Source of the DNA: Cristatella mucedo
Taxonomy: Eukaryota > Bryozoa > Phylactolaemata > Cristatellidae
NCBI GenBank assembly: GCA_009760855.2
Contig: WPIO01000015.1
Span: 2,959,001-3,023,000 of the forward strand
Reading direction: 5' to 3'
Length of the DNA stretch: 64,000 nt
Every line of letters starts with the position of its first letter. The first letter of the stretch is position 1. The notes below the pieces were generated by a model. The model was not told the origin of the DNA. It saw only the letters and a list, made by a program, of their open reading frames with translations, and made no database searches. Positions 46,946 to 59,821 of this stretch are shown here, in pieces. Made by a program: the position numbers and the translations under genes.

Positions 46946-48300
46946 GTGGCTGAAAGTGAACTGGCTCGTCGTGAAACTGCCCTTGTGTTTGTGCACAAGA
47001 AATAGAAATAAGAGTCTGCCATGCAGACGTTGTAGAAAAATTGATGCACGTCGTCACGCTACTATTAAGTATTGCTTCCTTGCAACAGAATAGGCCGGGG
47101 TTCAAAGACCGCTTTGGCTATTGAAATGCTGGTCGAGGAAAATAGGCACAGTAGAAAAACAAGTACAGCATCGAGCCTAGGAAGGTCCTACCTTCTTCCT
47201 ATTTTCTTCCTATCTTTTTCTGGTTTTAAGAGCTTGTACTAGCGGCAGTGTGGTGGGGTGGGTGGAGGTGAAGGTGGAAGAAGCTGCTGCATGCCTTCTT
47301 CTCACGAGCCCTGGGAGCAGAGGTAGCGAGGGAAGTGAGCTATAAGGAAATGGCAGGCATGGCAAACGATAGCGATGCAATTTGGCTTCGGCAATCTTTA
47401 TTCTGCTCAAAGCTATGCCATGCACCGTCAGTCGGCCTTCCAAGTATCTCACAAACGTGGGGTGTCACGGTATGCCTCTATCAACTCTGCTACTGGCATG
47501 CCATCTATCCTTTTTTTTTTTAATGAAGCCCAGACCCTCACTATAGTTCTGATTAGTCGTTGGCCATCACGACAGTTCTGACTGGTCGTTGGCTATCACG
47601 ATAGTTCTGACTGGTCGTTGGCTATCACTTCCTTAAATCTCGGAGAGAAAAGATGACACATGCTCTGCTGCATCCTCGAATAGGAAGAAAATACAAACGA
47701 CAAAACGTTCTCACGACTGAACAGTTTAATAGTAGGGCTTCGGGAGTCAAGCGGCTGTATGTGAGTGTGTGCGTGTGAGTGTGCACTGGTGGGTTCGCTC
47801 GGGTGTGTGTGCGCTCGCACACAGTGAGTACTCTTATAACATGCTTCCATTACAGCATGTGTATTTAGCCTAGAAAGAAATTTAATTTTCTTCGCATGTT
47901 ATATAAGCATCTTACAACACCGGTCAACATTGAAATCGTTACTGACTTAGAAAGGCTCTAATCTGTAGCATCTAGGTGTGCTGAACATGAATAAAACCAT
48001 ACTATTTTGCATTGGCTCTTGTTTTGAAGATATTTCATATAGTTCATTCTCTATGTTGCACCGTGTAAATTTATCCAGCAGGACTGCGACAACATCTTAA
48101 GTAAGCCTAGACTGATGTAATATTGCATCGCATCGCATAATACCGTCATGTGCAAATCATCCAGACTTGATTGCATCATTTTCCGATGCAATGCAATACC
48201 ACTGCCAGGCGGCTGCTGCAGTAAGCTGACGTAGTAAAGCCCAGTCGGAAAGGTTGAGCATTTAAAATATTTCAGGCTTTGTGCAAGACAGCTGCAAGGC
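46946..48300. other. AGAP intron with small tandem repeats
   Basis: Holds a 29-bp triplicate at 47545-47631 (AGTTCTGACTGGTCGTTGG...) and TCTTCCTATTTTC words at 47191-47215. No gene is recognised. Confidence 0.45.
47545..47631. repeat. 29-bp tandem repeat, three copies
   Basis: Three head-to-tail units beginning AGTTCTGA. The first carries four or five differences; the last two are nearly identical. Confidence 0.9.
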
Positions 48301-48319
48301 TACTGCTACATTAAACTGT

Positions 48320-50270
48320 TATTGTTGTATCCATTGAGGTACAGCATTATAACATTAAGAAAGCCTCGAAAGTGCATTAATGCCGTGGACAAGCTTTGCT
48401 ATATTTGTGAGGAGGTGACATTTACCAACCAGAAGAACAGTATCACTTCTCAAGTCAAGAAGGCGTGTCATCTTCACTTCGGATGCAAGGTTGGTGACCA
48501 AGATCGGCCTTGGGCCCCTGCATATATGCTGTGCTTCATGTACAAACAGCTTTCACAGTGGTTGAATGGCAAACGACCATCCATCCCGTATACAGTCCCC
48601 ATGGTGTGGAAAGAGCCAAGCAACCACATAAATGACGGTTACTTCCGCTTGGTTCCTCCACTTTCCGGAGGAATAACGAAGCAAGAAGTCGAGAACAGTC
48701 TACTGCAACATTCCGTCTGCATTGAGACTAGTTCCACACGGTGAGGAACTTCCTATTCCAGAACCTACAGCAGACTATTCTCTTGATTCATCTGATGAGG
48801 ACAAGGGTGAGCCAACCTGCTCTTCTCTTGGTACGTCAGCAGGCAGTGATCCCGATTTCCAATGTGGTACATCATCAACCCCACACTGAATAACACAGGG
48901 AGAACTAAATGACCTGGTTCTGATTTGGACATATCCAAAAGATCAAGGCAGAGTTTCAAGGATCAAGACTACAGCGATGGAATCTTCTCAAAGAAGTCAC
49001 AATTACTTTATATCGAAAGCACCACCAGCACTTTAAGCATTTCTTCAGAAAGGAAAGTAATCTGGTATTCTGTTCTGATATTGAGGGCCTCATGAACGCC
49101 TTTAAACCAATACAGAGCAAAGTTCTTATGCAGATCCACAAGGCCAGTCACGGCTTGGAACCTCCAGACCTAGCTGAACTGCTGCACCAGTTTCAGCCTC
49201 CTCGTGCCCTAAGCACCTGTATGGACAATAAATTAGCTGTTACATTCCTCTGCTTAAATAAAGACCGCTTGCGACGGCTTTTGCTCTGCAGGTCCTCGAC
49301 TGTGGAACTTGCCTCCACGATTCTTACATAACGACAACTAGTCTCCTGCTGCCGACTATGGCACATCCTTTCCAGCGGCCCTGGGCTGCTACTTCCATGT
49401 TACTCAGTACCTCAACCACTGTTTCGTAAGATGAAGTCTGTTGGCCACCGAATTCATACCGAAAGCCGCTTAGTCTGTGAGTGCTCTGTACAAAACTCTC
49501 CTGCGTTACATCCAAATAGTCTTTGTGGCTTTGTGGAGTTACACACAGATACCTACAAATCACTCATGACCCATAAGAATGGAGACTATTTGTAGACTCT
49601 TTCGAAACTGAGCCTTAAGGCTGTGCTTTTTAACGATGGAACGTTTTCCATCTATTCCATGGCACATGCTGTCCATACGAAAGAGACATACGATAACTTA
49701 AAGCAGCTACTGAATTCCAATGAGTACATCAAGTACAGCTAGCACCTCTGCTGTGAGTTGAAGGTAGTGCCCTTTTAATGGGACTGCAGCAAAGGTGCAC
49801 AAAATACATGTGTTTCTTATGTGAGTGGGATGGCCGAGCAAGGAAAAATTGCACTACTTGCAGAAGGAATAAACTTGCAGACAAATGTAGCAGTTGGAGA
49901 GAAGAATGTTCAGCACCTAGCTCTAGTCGAGGCTCACAAAATCCTGCTACCACCCTTCACATCAAACCGAGTTTGATGAAGAACTTCGTGAAAGCCATGG
50001 ATCGAACTTAGCTAGCTTTCTGACACCAGCATGAAAAATTCCTTCGATTCAGTGGAGCAAAGATTAAAGAGGAAGTTTTGTGGGTCCTCAAATTCTAGAG
50101 GTCTTCAAAGTTGACCGATTCGACAACTTGCTGCAGGGCGATGCAAAAAAAGCATAGAATGCTTTTCGCCTAGTGTCTCCAAACTTTCTCGGGTACTTTA
50201 GGGCAGAAAACTACAAGGAACAAGAAGAAGACAAGCTGGTGCAGTATCCGAAACTTGGCTGCCATATGTC
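48320..50270 (+). pseudogene. Decayed copy of an uncharacterised repetitive animal gene family
   Basis: Plus-strand frames give, in order, a Cys-containing start (KLCYICEEVTFTNQK; CHLHFGCKVGDQDRPWAP; SQWLNGKRPSIP; PMVWKEPSNH), then, around 48970-49090, remains ending FRKESNLVF. After an interruption come EWRLFVDSFETEP (about 49580), CTKYMCFLCEWDGRARKN (about 49800) and KPSLMKNFVKAMDRT (about 49965). I recall this arrangement from a multicopy, poorly characterised protein family in insects and cnidarians; its function is unknown to me. It has many frameshifts and stops and is split by a LINE B insertion at about 49095-49555. The family assignment is from memory. Confidence 0.65.
49095..49555 (+). 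mobile_element. LINE B 3' part inserted in the repetitive gene relic
   Basis: IQSKVLMQIHKASHGLEPPD, then LHQFQPPRALSTCMDNKLAV and the family 3' UTR ending GGCTTTGTGGAGTTACACA. The flanking sequence on both sides belongs to the gene family described for 48320-50270, so this insertion came later. Confidence 0.8.
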
Positions 50271-50276
50271 TCTAAC

Positions 50277-52207
50277 GACAATAATAATAATAACAATACA
50301 CTTTAACTTGATAAAGCACCCTCTGAGAACTCAATCTCTTTCTAGGTGCTTTACATTTGCTGCACAGGAAACACCAACGAATAGTGAGTGGAAATACCAT
50401 GTTTGATGAACAACATGAATAACATGGTTAGGGGTGACATGCACAGGGTCAGCACGCAAGTGTGGTTAGTAGAAGCAAGCACCAGTGTCAGCACACATAA
50501 GCACATGAAGGATGAATCACAAGGACCCACTAAATGCTGTCATAAATAGATGCGTTTTTAAGTTCCTTTTAAATGTGGTCGAGTCAGGGGATGTCGTGAC
50601 CCAAGTCGGGAGTGAGTTCCAGGCTTTGGGAGCATACGAACTAAATGCACGGTCTTCAAATGATTTGAGGTTTGTACGAGGTATAGGTAAACAGTTAGAT
50701 TCCAAAAAGCGGGTGGTACGATGCTGAGCCTGGTGGTGGAGTAGATCTGACAGACAGGTTGGAGCAAAAGAATGAAGGGACCTAAAATAAGTGACAAAAC
50801 CTTGAAGTCAATCCGTTGCTTGACTGGTAACCAGTGCATGTCAGCAAGAAGTGGTGTGATGTGGCAAACGTGCAGCTCACGACAGACAGGCCTAGCTGCA
50901 GAGTTTTGCACCGTCTGTAATCGCCTGATTGCACATGCTGGTAGGCCAGCAAGCAGTGAGTTACAGAAGTCACGACGGGATGTCACAAATGCATGGACCA
51001 ACTTAGACGGGGTAGCCTTATCTAAACAAGCTCGAATTTTAGCAATGTTATGTAGCTGAAAGTAGGCAGACTTGATTGTGGACCTGATGTCGTCGTCTAA
51101 CGAAAGGTCACTTTGGAACATGACACCTACATTCGTGCAGACTCGACTGGCAGAGCCGATTTTGAGCGTCAGCCTTTCCAGTTTCTGAATCACATTTGGT
51201 TTGCCCATAACTAGTAAGTTAGTTTACCATCCTTTAATTTAAGAAAATTTGCTGCCATCCATGTGTGGATGTCATTAATACATGCAGCAAGGAAGTTGTG
51301 AGGATTCGAGGTTCTCGAGGGCTGGGAGGGATCAAAGCAAAGGTACAACTGAGTGTCATCCGCAGATAATTGAAAGCCTAGATTGTGCTTGGCAATCATA
51401 TCGGTAAGAAGGAGAGTATAAACCGTGAAAAGAACCAGACCTAGCACGGAGCCCTGAGGTACCCCATATTTCAGAGGTACCTCGGATGATCTTTGTTCAT
51501 TCACATCAATACTCTGGAGTCTCTCACTGAGATAGGACCTGAGCCATTGAAGAGCAGTGCCAGTGATGCCCAGGCGAAATGAGAGGCGCTCTAGAAAAAC
51601 TTGGTGGTCGGTAGTATCAAAAGCTGCCGAAAGATCAAGCAAAACAAGCAGAGACACTCTACCCATGTCTGCATTCCTAAGTAGGTCATTGTACACACGA
51701 AGCAATGCTGACTCTGGAGTGATTAGCTCTAAAGACAGACTGGAACTTTAGGAAGGTTAGAAGTTTCAATATTTGAGTTCAGCTGGTCAGCCACGACTCG
51801 TTCCAGTGTCTTTGATAGGAATGGTAGAAGGGAGACTGGGCGGTAGTTGCTCAAGTTCACTTGGTCTAGTGTAGCTTTCTTGAGCGGTGGCCTGACTACA
51901 GCTTTTTTGAAAAGTGCTGGGACATGGCCTGAGGCTAATGACATAAACTTCAGGACGAGATCACTAGTGACCTTCTTAAATGTAGACATTGAGGTGCTGC
52001 AAGGAATGAGGGACAGCATTCTAGGGGGGGTGCTGCCATCGCAGGGATGGACTCCCTGACCTTGTCTATCTTCTGGACAAAGAAGCTACAGAAGCAATCA
52101 GCTACATCATCACAGGGATCATCCGATAAGGAGCTAACCTGGGAGCGGTTGAGGAGATGGTTGATCGCTGACATCGGCATTTTTGAATTGTGCATCTGTG
52201 ATTGAAC
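50277..52207 (-). mobile_element. LINE A, reverse-transcriptase copy, frameshifted
   Basis: Starts with AAT/AAC repeats and GATAAAGCACCCTCTGAGAA and is collinear with 42640-44520. Motifs LLVLLDLSAAFDTTDHQ, GVPQGSVLGLVLF and SADDTQLYL (YADD has become SADD) are spread over at least three frames. It retains the VPALFKKAVVRPPLKKA segment that the long copy lacks. The 5' end is cut at about 52207. Confidence 0.88.
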
Positions 52208-53235
52208 AAGATCCACTTCCTTCACTCCATTTGGATTTCTTCCCTCACAGCTGTGGTGTAGTTTAGTGATAAGCATGTTGAAAGTTTGCATACAGATATC
52301 GCAACAATGGAATAAAGATACCAGGGAAACTGGTCCACTGCAATGTAGGCTAACTACTACTGGACACCCCAGAGATGCTCCCAGACAGCTGCACAAGAGA
52401 CAGGCAAAGAAATATAAAAAGTAATCGATGACTTCATTTTTTACAGGTATTAATCGTATGCCTATTACCATTGGCATGCATTTTGCATTGTAAACATTAA
52501 TTAATTGCAGATTACAAAAAAGTGCAGCTAATTTTGAAATCTGTCATTTTCATTTTGAGCATATAAAAATTAAAAATTGATAAGAAATGACTAATTTTAT
52601 AATAGTGACGTGACTTTTGTAAAAAAAAAAATTGGTTGACCAATGTTATTATTTGCTATTATTATTACAAATAAAGCAATAACAGGGCTCCCTGGATAGT
52701 TCATCCTGGATAGTTAACTCGTGTATGTTGTGCACATGCGGGTGGGTGTGTGCGTGCGCGTGTGTGCTCGCCTGTGTGTGTGCGTGCAGGCGTGTGTGCG
52801 TGTATGTGTGTGTACACATAATTGACAATATATGTTGCATCCCTATGTGTACCGATTGTGCATACGTGAATAAGTAATTGCCCGATTCCCCAAGAGCAGG
52901 AATCGTGATTTAGATTTACAAAGCACTAAATATCCAACACAGATGTCGTAGCAATGAAAAAGAAAATGAAGACGAGATGTCATATCACTATCTCGAATTG
53001 AACCCATAGCTCTTAAATTAACATCCAATAATCATACTGCTTCACTAATTTCGATAGACAAGGTGAGCCAAACGTGAGAAGACATTGTGCACAATCAGTC
53101 AGCATTCTATGGATTCAGGAAATGGTAAGGAGTACTGACATATTTATCGAACGTTGCTTAACTGGTATGTTAGCGGTAGCTATGGCCGTGCCACTATATC
53201 ACCGTGTTGCTGGACAATATTGTCTAGCCAATTGA
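52208..53235. other. AGAP intron with GT-rich tract and possible SINE remnant
   Basis: 52725-52815 is an imperfect (GT)n tract. 52975-53065 reads on the minus strand as a weak tRNA-like element (GGTTCAATTCG B box). The rest is AT-rich and unrecognised. Confidence 0.4.
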
Positions 53236-53312
53236 TTAGTGCTTTTTGGTGAACAGCATTCGGAACCACAATTGCCTACTTCCCTGTGCGACCATGTCAC
53301 TCATCTTTGCAC

Positions 53313-53317
<5 letters not shown>

Positions 53318-53373
<56 letters not shown>

Positions 53374-53386
53374 ATATATATATATA
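53318..53386. repeat. (AT)n microsatellite, about 70 bp
   Basis: TA run interrupted by ACATATACAT. Confidence 0.97.
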
Positions 53387-54029
53387 CCTGTATGTAAATG
53401 ATTGGCCTGTCCCTGCTGGTGCAATGATGCTTAGGTGCTGGGTAAAAGTCATTTGCATACGGATCACACAAGTTGGGATAAAACTGCCCAAGCTCCAAGG
53501 GAAGACAGATGGTGCAGCCCAGTAAATAGCCTTAACAAAACCTCGGCTTAATTGATTTGAAGGCAATGCTGCCTGGTCGTGGCCAGTTATCTGCAGTCAC
53601 GTGGCCTGGGAAGTGTGGAAACATCAAACGCAAGGGGAGCCCAGTGAGCAAGAAAAAACACCTGCACAAACTCCATACACTTGACCACTTTTGGTTGTTC
53701 CCACTTGTAAAGTAGAGGGCCCACAGACAAAATTGGCAATGGCAGTTAAGGCCTTGCCAAAGCCTTGCCAAGCCTGGCAGCTGCTGACGACTCTCTACAA
53801 CCCGATCCCGACCCCATAAAAATAGGCTGATCCCACAAAAATATGCCGACCTCACGATGCATGCATGGCTCCAATTGCCAATCCGGGAGGAGGGGGCTGC
53901 TGTCCAGAACACTTCGAATGGACCGTAGCTTGAGCAGTCACGAGAGCAGCAGGAAAGTGGAACAGATTTTGATCATTAAAAGCAGCCCAGGCAGCCTCAC
54001 GGGAGTGCACTCAAGTGCAGCATTGGCTC

Positions 54030-54265
54030 GCTGGCAGTTCTCTGAGCCAACTCGGTCCCTTCAGGTCCTCGATGGACAATAAATTGGCCGCTCCATTCCT
54101 ATGCTTAAAAGACCGTTGGCAAAAGAAGGTTTTGCTCTGCAAGTCAAAGACTGTGTAGCTCACTTCTACAATTCTTACGCAATAACATTTATTAATCTAC
54201 TGCTGAATGTGGCTCATCCTTCCCAGCCGTCCTCAGCTACTACTTCCATGTCACTCACTCCAAGT
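54030..54265 (+). mobile_element. LINE B 3' fragment, old
   Basis: TCGATGGACAATAAATTGGC, then GCTTAAAAGACCGTTGGC and TTCTACAATTCTTACGCAAT match the LINE B RT tail with many differences and frameshifts. Confidence 0.7.
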
Positions 54266-54496
54266 TACAGGTGGTGGTACAGTTAGAGAAGAAGACACAT
54301 CACAGTGCACCATCTCGACGGAGAAGAGGATTTCAGTGGGCTTGGGCAAGTGCGTGCAGCTTCAGCCCGTGGCCCCGATGAGGTCATGGAGCCAGGGCAC
54401 GGAGAAGTGGCACACACTGCCACCACTCTGCTGCCGGGAACGATGCGGGCAGCAGCCAGCAATGGACGCGGATAGCGGTGCTCATAAGGCACTGAC

Positions 54497-54584
54497 CTTC
54501 GGGCGACTCATCCTGCATGTAGGAGCTGGTGAGGTATCTGTGCACCAGAGCCGACTTGCCACTCTGCACAAAGCCGAGGACGCC
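54497..54584 (-). CDS. AGAP: AGAP exon 2: P-loop of GTPase-like domain
   Basis: Encodes residues 21-49 plus the first base of codon 50. It carries the nucleotide-binding P-loop GFVQSGKS (residues 24-31, fitting GX4GKS), followed by ALVHRYL and QDESPEG, as in animal AGAPs. The acceptor is CATTGCAG and the donor GAAG/GTCAGT. The upstream intron side (54629-54745) is CT-rich on this strand, which extends the pyrimidine tract well beyond the usual length. Confidence 0.94.
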
Positions 54585-54628
54585 CTGCAATGACGAGGAG
54601 CATGGGTCCGGCGGGTCGCTGCACGAGA

Positions 54629-54745
54629 GAGAGAGAGAGAGGTAGAGACACAGAGAGACACAGAGAGACACAGAGAGACACAGAGACAGAGACACAGAGA
54701 CAGAGACAGAGACAGAGAGGGAGGGAGAGGGAGGGGGAGAGAGAG
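54629..54745. repeat. GA-rich tract with CAGAGA units
   Basis: GAGAGA followed by repeated GACACAGAGA units and (GACAGA)n. It begins 44 bp 5' of the P-loop exon and is CT-rich in the AGAP sense. Confidence 0.9.
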
Positions 54746-54899
54746 CAGCTGCACTTATTAGGCAATTCGAAGGCGTGGCATCACACGCACAACTGAAACC
54801 CAAGAAGAGAGGGGCAACAGTAGGGATGTGTTTCCGGCTGTTCTATGCCATTCCTTGGAAGATCGCCGGTTTATGGTGAATGTCAACAGGCTAGAGAAA

Positions 54900-54990
54900 A
54901 TTGTATGGCCAGCACGAATAGAACCCGGGATATTGTGGTCCAGATTCCGTGACTGAATCACCGTGGGCTCACGGGACGACTCTCCTAGGT
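54900..54990 (-). mobile_element. tRNA-like SINE head
   Basis: On the minus strand: GTGAGCCCACGGTGATTCAG, TCACGGAATCTGG, then CCCGGGTTCTATTCGTGC with a B-box-like GGTTCTATTC. No clear tail. Confidence 0.5.
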
Positions 54991-56840
54991 AGTGACATCC
55001 CAACGATCAGAGTGCTCATCTATCATGTCAATGAGACAGCGACCGTAACACTCACTCAAATGCAACACGGGCACACAGCATGCACGCTATGCAGCACAAG
55101 CACGTGGTCGTGCACACGAGCCCACTTACAATACCCACACAGGTAAGCCCACACTAGCACGTGCACATAGCTGCAGTGGCTCTCAGGCACTGGCGCTGCC
55201 GAGCATGGGCCGGGAGGGCCAGCACGCTGCTGGTGCCCTTTAATGCACTACAGTTTCCAACAGGGCTCCCTGCTAAGCATGTGGCCACAGCCACACTCTG
55301 ACGGCTCACGGGTAATTATAGGTCCCTATTTAGCCCCCCCCCCTGCTTAGCTGTCGTTCTTGGCAGTTGGCGTCCCACTAGTAGTGCAGCAGCGAATGGT
55401 CCATGTGGGAAACAGCCAGAGTATTATGCGTGCACTGACTGCCGGTGCATCAATTCCTGCATCCTAAGCCCATGCAGCAACGAGTGAGGTGCAACGCCGT
55501 AACCTGTCGGTGATGACAGCATGACACAGGCCCATTGGACGCTTGACCAGCCACTTAGCGAGGATGAGACTGCATCGATTAACCACCCTTTCCAATGAAC
55601 CAATCAAAGCCTTAAAAGCTTTTTGGCTTAATTGAGAAGCTTGTACTGACTAGGGAATAGTAGCCTAAGCAGCTTAGAAGGAACGAACCAAGGACAGCAA
55701 AAACTGCCGAGAAGTTCATAACCACTCCTGTAGCATCCCCATTTCACTTTCAAAGCAAAGTCCCTCATTCGATCTAATTGCTTTCGCCTTTACGATGGTT
55801 ATAGCAGCACATGAATAAACCTCCTGGGTGATTTTTATCTCGACTAAAAGTGTACTGGGTCAATTTTTCATCGATTCACGTTCAGTAAGTGTGCAAGGCT
55901 AGCAATTGCAAATCATTAGCCCTTTAGGCTGCTTCCCTGGCTCTTCGCTCCGAGACACCGGCCAGTTTTCAATGAGAAAACTCCGTAAAATGAACTCTGT
56001 AGAGTCACTGGGCTTGCAGCCACTTAATCAGAACAGTATCCGACATTCTCCCTGGGATTCCTGCTAGAACACACCGAGCCAGGGCCGCCAGATTTCACGT
56101 CACGTGAACACGCCTCCCCGTGCTATGGCAGTCGCAGCATACTTTCGAGTGTGGACAGCCAACCACCATCTCACCCCAAACCCTCCTGCCAGAACCCCGA
56201 GCAATGTGGAGGCTCTCCAGTGTGAGAAGAAACAGACACTTTCTCCTATTTTTAGCACAGGATTTGAGCCAGATAACTAAAAGAAAAATAAACTCGATGT
56301 TTGATGGGTGCCACAAAGCCGCTGGATGCATTAGGGAAATGCTTAGCCATTGCAGCGCCTCGTCTCTGCGGCATCAGTTTCAGCGATATTTGCGATGCAG
56401 TTAGCGTGCATTTCCATCAGCTATTTATTCCACTCCACGACACCAGTATAAACTCTAGGCCGAACATGACTAGCACAGAGCTTGTTTATCGGACCTCCTG
56501 GGGTTGCAATACCTAACGACCATTGGGTGGGAGAAGGCGGCCACGAGGGAGTAGCTAGAGCAGATTCATTTGCATTGCCACGCCATCCGTTCTGGTAGAT
56601 CGCCCATCACGCACAAAAACACCAGCGTGACCATCAGAGCTGACAATAACCACTCACACACCCAAACAAGAACTTTTTCCCATTCAGTCATACTTGTGAA
56701 TTAACTGCTTCCCTGGACCTTGCAGCTCAGCAGGGCTACTTCGACGAGCTGGTTCCCAGCCAGTCAAACACTCTCTGGTGAACTCTGTTCAGCTTAGATC
56801 TTGCTACAACCGTTAGCATTAAACAATTGCACAAAGAGAC
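54991..56840. other. AGAP intron, nothing recognised
   Basis: No coding motif, transposon domain or RNA gene is recognised. A C-run lies near 55336-55344. Confidence 0.4.
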
Positions 56841-56848
56841 ACACAAAC

Positions 56849-56890
56849 ACACACGCACACACACACACTCACACTCACACTCACACTCAC

Positions 56891-56947
<57 letters not shown>
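56849..56947. repeat. (CA)n microsatellite, about 100 bp
   Basis: CACACA with a few CTCACA units and one AACACA interruption. Confidence 0.98.
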
Positions 56948-56949
<2 letters not shown>

Positions 56950-57719
56950 GCCCACTCACGCACACATGCACATATACATGTATGCATGCATGCAGTCTTC
57001 ACCAACAAAAGGACAGTCTTATCTCAGAATGAGTGGGAAAGCCTACTCATTTCTCTCCCAGTCATTCGTTCCTGCCCACTCCAAGCAAGCGGTTTGCCGG
57101 AGCAAAAACTGCACACAAAGCAGCCGACCGAGGGGCCGTTCCACGTCCAGCCTGTCACTTTCGATTGCTGTCCTCCCTCCCACCACCTATCAGGGCACCT
57201 GCCTAAAAAGGCAGCTGCTGCTGCCTTTTTTTCTTAGCTCTTCAACTAGTAACTAGTGCAAAAGGGGAGCGTGCTGCAAGAACACCTTTGGCTCACTAAG
57301 TGAAGGCAGCTGCCTGCAGCAGCAGCTGCTGCAGAGCCTTACGGTCGAGGCTTGTCGTGCATGCTTGCACCAGCACGAGTCTGTTAAAAAAAGACAAGGC
57401 TAACGTTATTCAGTAATCCCAAGTGAATGAGTATTGAAAATGCCACGATCAACGCATGCATTACTCAACGGGAATCGTGTCTCTGGAAGAAATGGCCACC
57501 AAATTATTGAGCCAAGGCCACGTCTCGAGCTCATCCTATAGGCTGCTCGCTTATAACGTGTAGGAGAGCACCCCGACGCTTGGCAAAATGCCTGCACCAT
57601 TTATATAGACAAATCATTTCTGCGGCTGCGGCACCCATCTGCTCTTGAAGCCGATGCTTGAGGATGACATCGGAGCTTCGGACAAGCCAGTGGCCCAGTA
57701 CAGTGCCATATCCTAGTGC

Positions 57720-57792
57720 TTTTCTGCCTCTCTCTCCCTCCCCCTCACTCTCTATCTCCTCTCTCTATCTCCACTCTCTCTCTCTCTCTCTA

Positions 57793-57841
<49 letters not shown>

Positions 57842-57860
57842 ATATAATATATATATATAT
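57720..57860. repeat. Compound (CT)n-(TA)n microsatellite
   Basis: CT-rich tract to 57806, then TATATA to about 57860 with TATTATAT interruptions, ending in CCTCTCTCTC. Confidence 0.97.
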
Positions 57861-58134
57861 CCTCTCTCTCCCCGAACTCGGTGCTAGCAGCCTTGCTAGG
57901 AAACATGCAGGCGAGGTACGTGGCCGGTGCTGGCAGTGCACAGCACGAACTCCTCAATCCTACGCTCTGGTGCACACATGCCTGCTTTGTGCACAAGTGA
58001 GGTGCACTGATCGCACTGAGGCCACAGAGCAGCGACCACCGGCGAAGGAGGAGGCAGCAGCAGGTGCTCAGCACTGCTCATGGACAGCAGACGCGCTGCA
58101 GTCCGCATGAGTGCACACAGGTAGCTTGTCTTAC

Positions 58135-58193
58135 CAGCTTTAGATCCACCACCGAGCGGCTGAGAGTCCATTCTTGACTGTTGACAAACGAGT
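58135..58193 (-). CDS. AGAP: AGAP exon 1 of those seen: linker before GTPase-like domain
   Basis: Encodes residues 1-20, including SFVNSQEWTLSRSV, a nearly invariant AGAP motif just before the GTPase-like domain. The acceptor is TTTTGCAG at 58194 upward and the donor is CTG/GTAAGA at 58134. It starts with two bases of a split codon (probably Asp), so at least one more coding exon lies upstream. I did not find that exon between 58.2 and 64 kb. Confidence 0.93.
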
Positions 58194-58349
58194 CTGCAAA
58201 AGCAATATCCCGAATAGGGTCAGAAAGATCAAAGCAGTTCACCACACGGACAGAAACAGAAACGTGCGCTCGCGAAACAGTGCGGTCAACAACCATTTCA
58301 CACTTGTTTACTTGCCATAAACTTGGCTGATACTTCTGCTCCAGAGGCA

Positions 58350-58386
58350 TTGTATACATACATACATACATACATTTACATACATT
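58350..58386. repeat. (CATA)n microsatellite
   Basis: About eight CATA units with one TTTA interruption. Confidence 0.93.
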
Positions 58387-59114
58387 GTAAACTGCACTTG
58401 TGATACAGCAGGAGCTCGCGTCAGTGTACCACCAATACCAAGACAAACATAAGGGTACACAGACTTACCTAGAAGGCCAACAATGCATGCGCACTCGCAA
58501 ACCCATAGGCACATGAAAGACCGTGTGCACAGGCGCATGCGCACACAACATCAACACGCTGACGAGGCTTCACGCGGGTGTACCATGGTAAAACAGTCTC
58601 AATCAGTTGGGCTCATGTGACGATAAGAAAAAACACGTTTTGTTTCTGAATAACGCATATTTGACGAAGACATAATAGGACTTGAGCTTCGCCACAGTAA
58701 CTTCTGCACCGCCTACAGCCGTCATTCACCACTGCCTGCAATTCTAGCCTATAACAAATTCCTGTTCTCTTAGCCATGTAGCAGAACTCTCTAGCTTAAC
58801 ATCAAGTCCCCTGTGACTACGTGGAGTCAGGGTGATTTATCACATTAAAAGATGACCCGAGACACTGAGCTCGACAGGTCTAGAAGCGTGGTGTACGCAC
58901 ACACCCAAACCTGTCTACCTGCCCCGGTAGCAAGCGATGCGGCCAAACACGGCTCTTGTGAAACGGTGGCCCTTGCACGATGGTTCTACACAACCAGTGA
59001 GCATAAGCAATTTCGTGTCTGTGAGTCAATTGTGGTCAGGGGGCTAATTCAGAGCTAGTGGCAGCCCCATGTGGGCCAGCAAAGTGATAAGTATAGCAGG
59101 CTCAGCACTTGAAT

Positions 59115-59215
59115 AGCAGCAGTGGGCACTACAGGATTGCCAGCTGCCGGACTTGAACCCGACCAGAGTCGTGTGGGGAATATTCTGACAGGCCGTCTGT
59201 CATCCGAGCCGCCCT
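59115..59215 (-). mobile_element. SINE-like element, degenerate
   Basis: On the minus strand: GGCTCGGATGACAGACGGCC, then GTCGGGTTCAAGTCCGGCAG with a perfect-spacing B box (GGTTCAAGTCC), then CAATCCTGTAGTGCCC like the SINE-2 body. Confidence 0.65.
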
Positions 59216-59821
59216 ATCGAAACTCCTGTCTGTCTGTCTGTGCATAATGCGACTACTGCTTGATCCGTCGGTCGGAGCCATGTGGGTGCCACCCAGGTGG
59301 GCAGCCCAGCTGTGCCTTGCCACCGCGAGGTGCCGAGTCTGTCGGCTTTCTTAAATGGCAAGCTGCCTTGTAATTTATTACCTCACTCAGTTGGCCAGCC
59401 AGCTGATATCTGATTGGCCGAAAAGGAGAGCTGGCCAACACCACATATTTGGAGAGGGAGGATAAGCTTTCATTTTTCCGAGGAGACGGTAGGCATTAAT
59501 CACACACAAGGAGGCTAAGGAAGGGCTCTGCTAGTAAGAAACAAAGAGTCTAGTGGGACACTCGGAGCCAGCTGAATCGGGGAGGGGGAGGGTGGCCGCG
59601 GTTTTAGATGCAGCTGCGGGCATGTAAAGCCGAGCTGGGCCGACCCGGCGAGCTCAACCGCAGAGCTCAACCGTGGAGGACAGCAAGCCTGGCTGCCAGC
59701 AGGCACGTGACAGACTTAACTTCTGCACGACAGACAGCTAGCAGGCTGGCAACCACCGCAGACCAGCAGTTTGTTTAGCAGCCAGTGGAGGTCACAGTGG
59801 TGTCACTGTGAAAGCCTGCAG

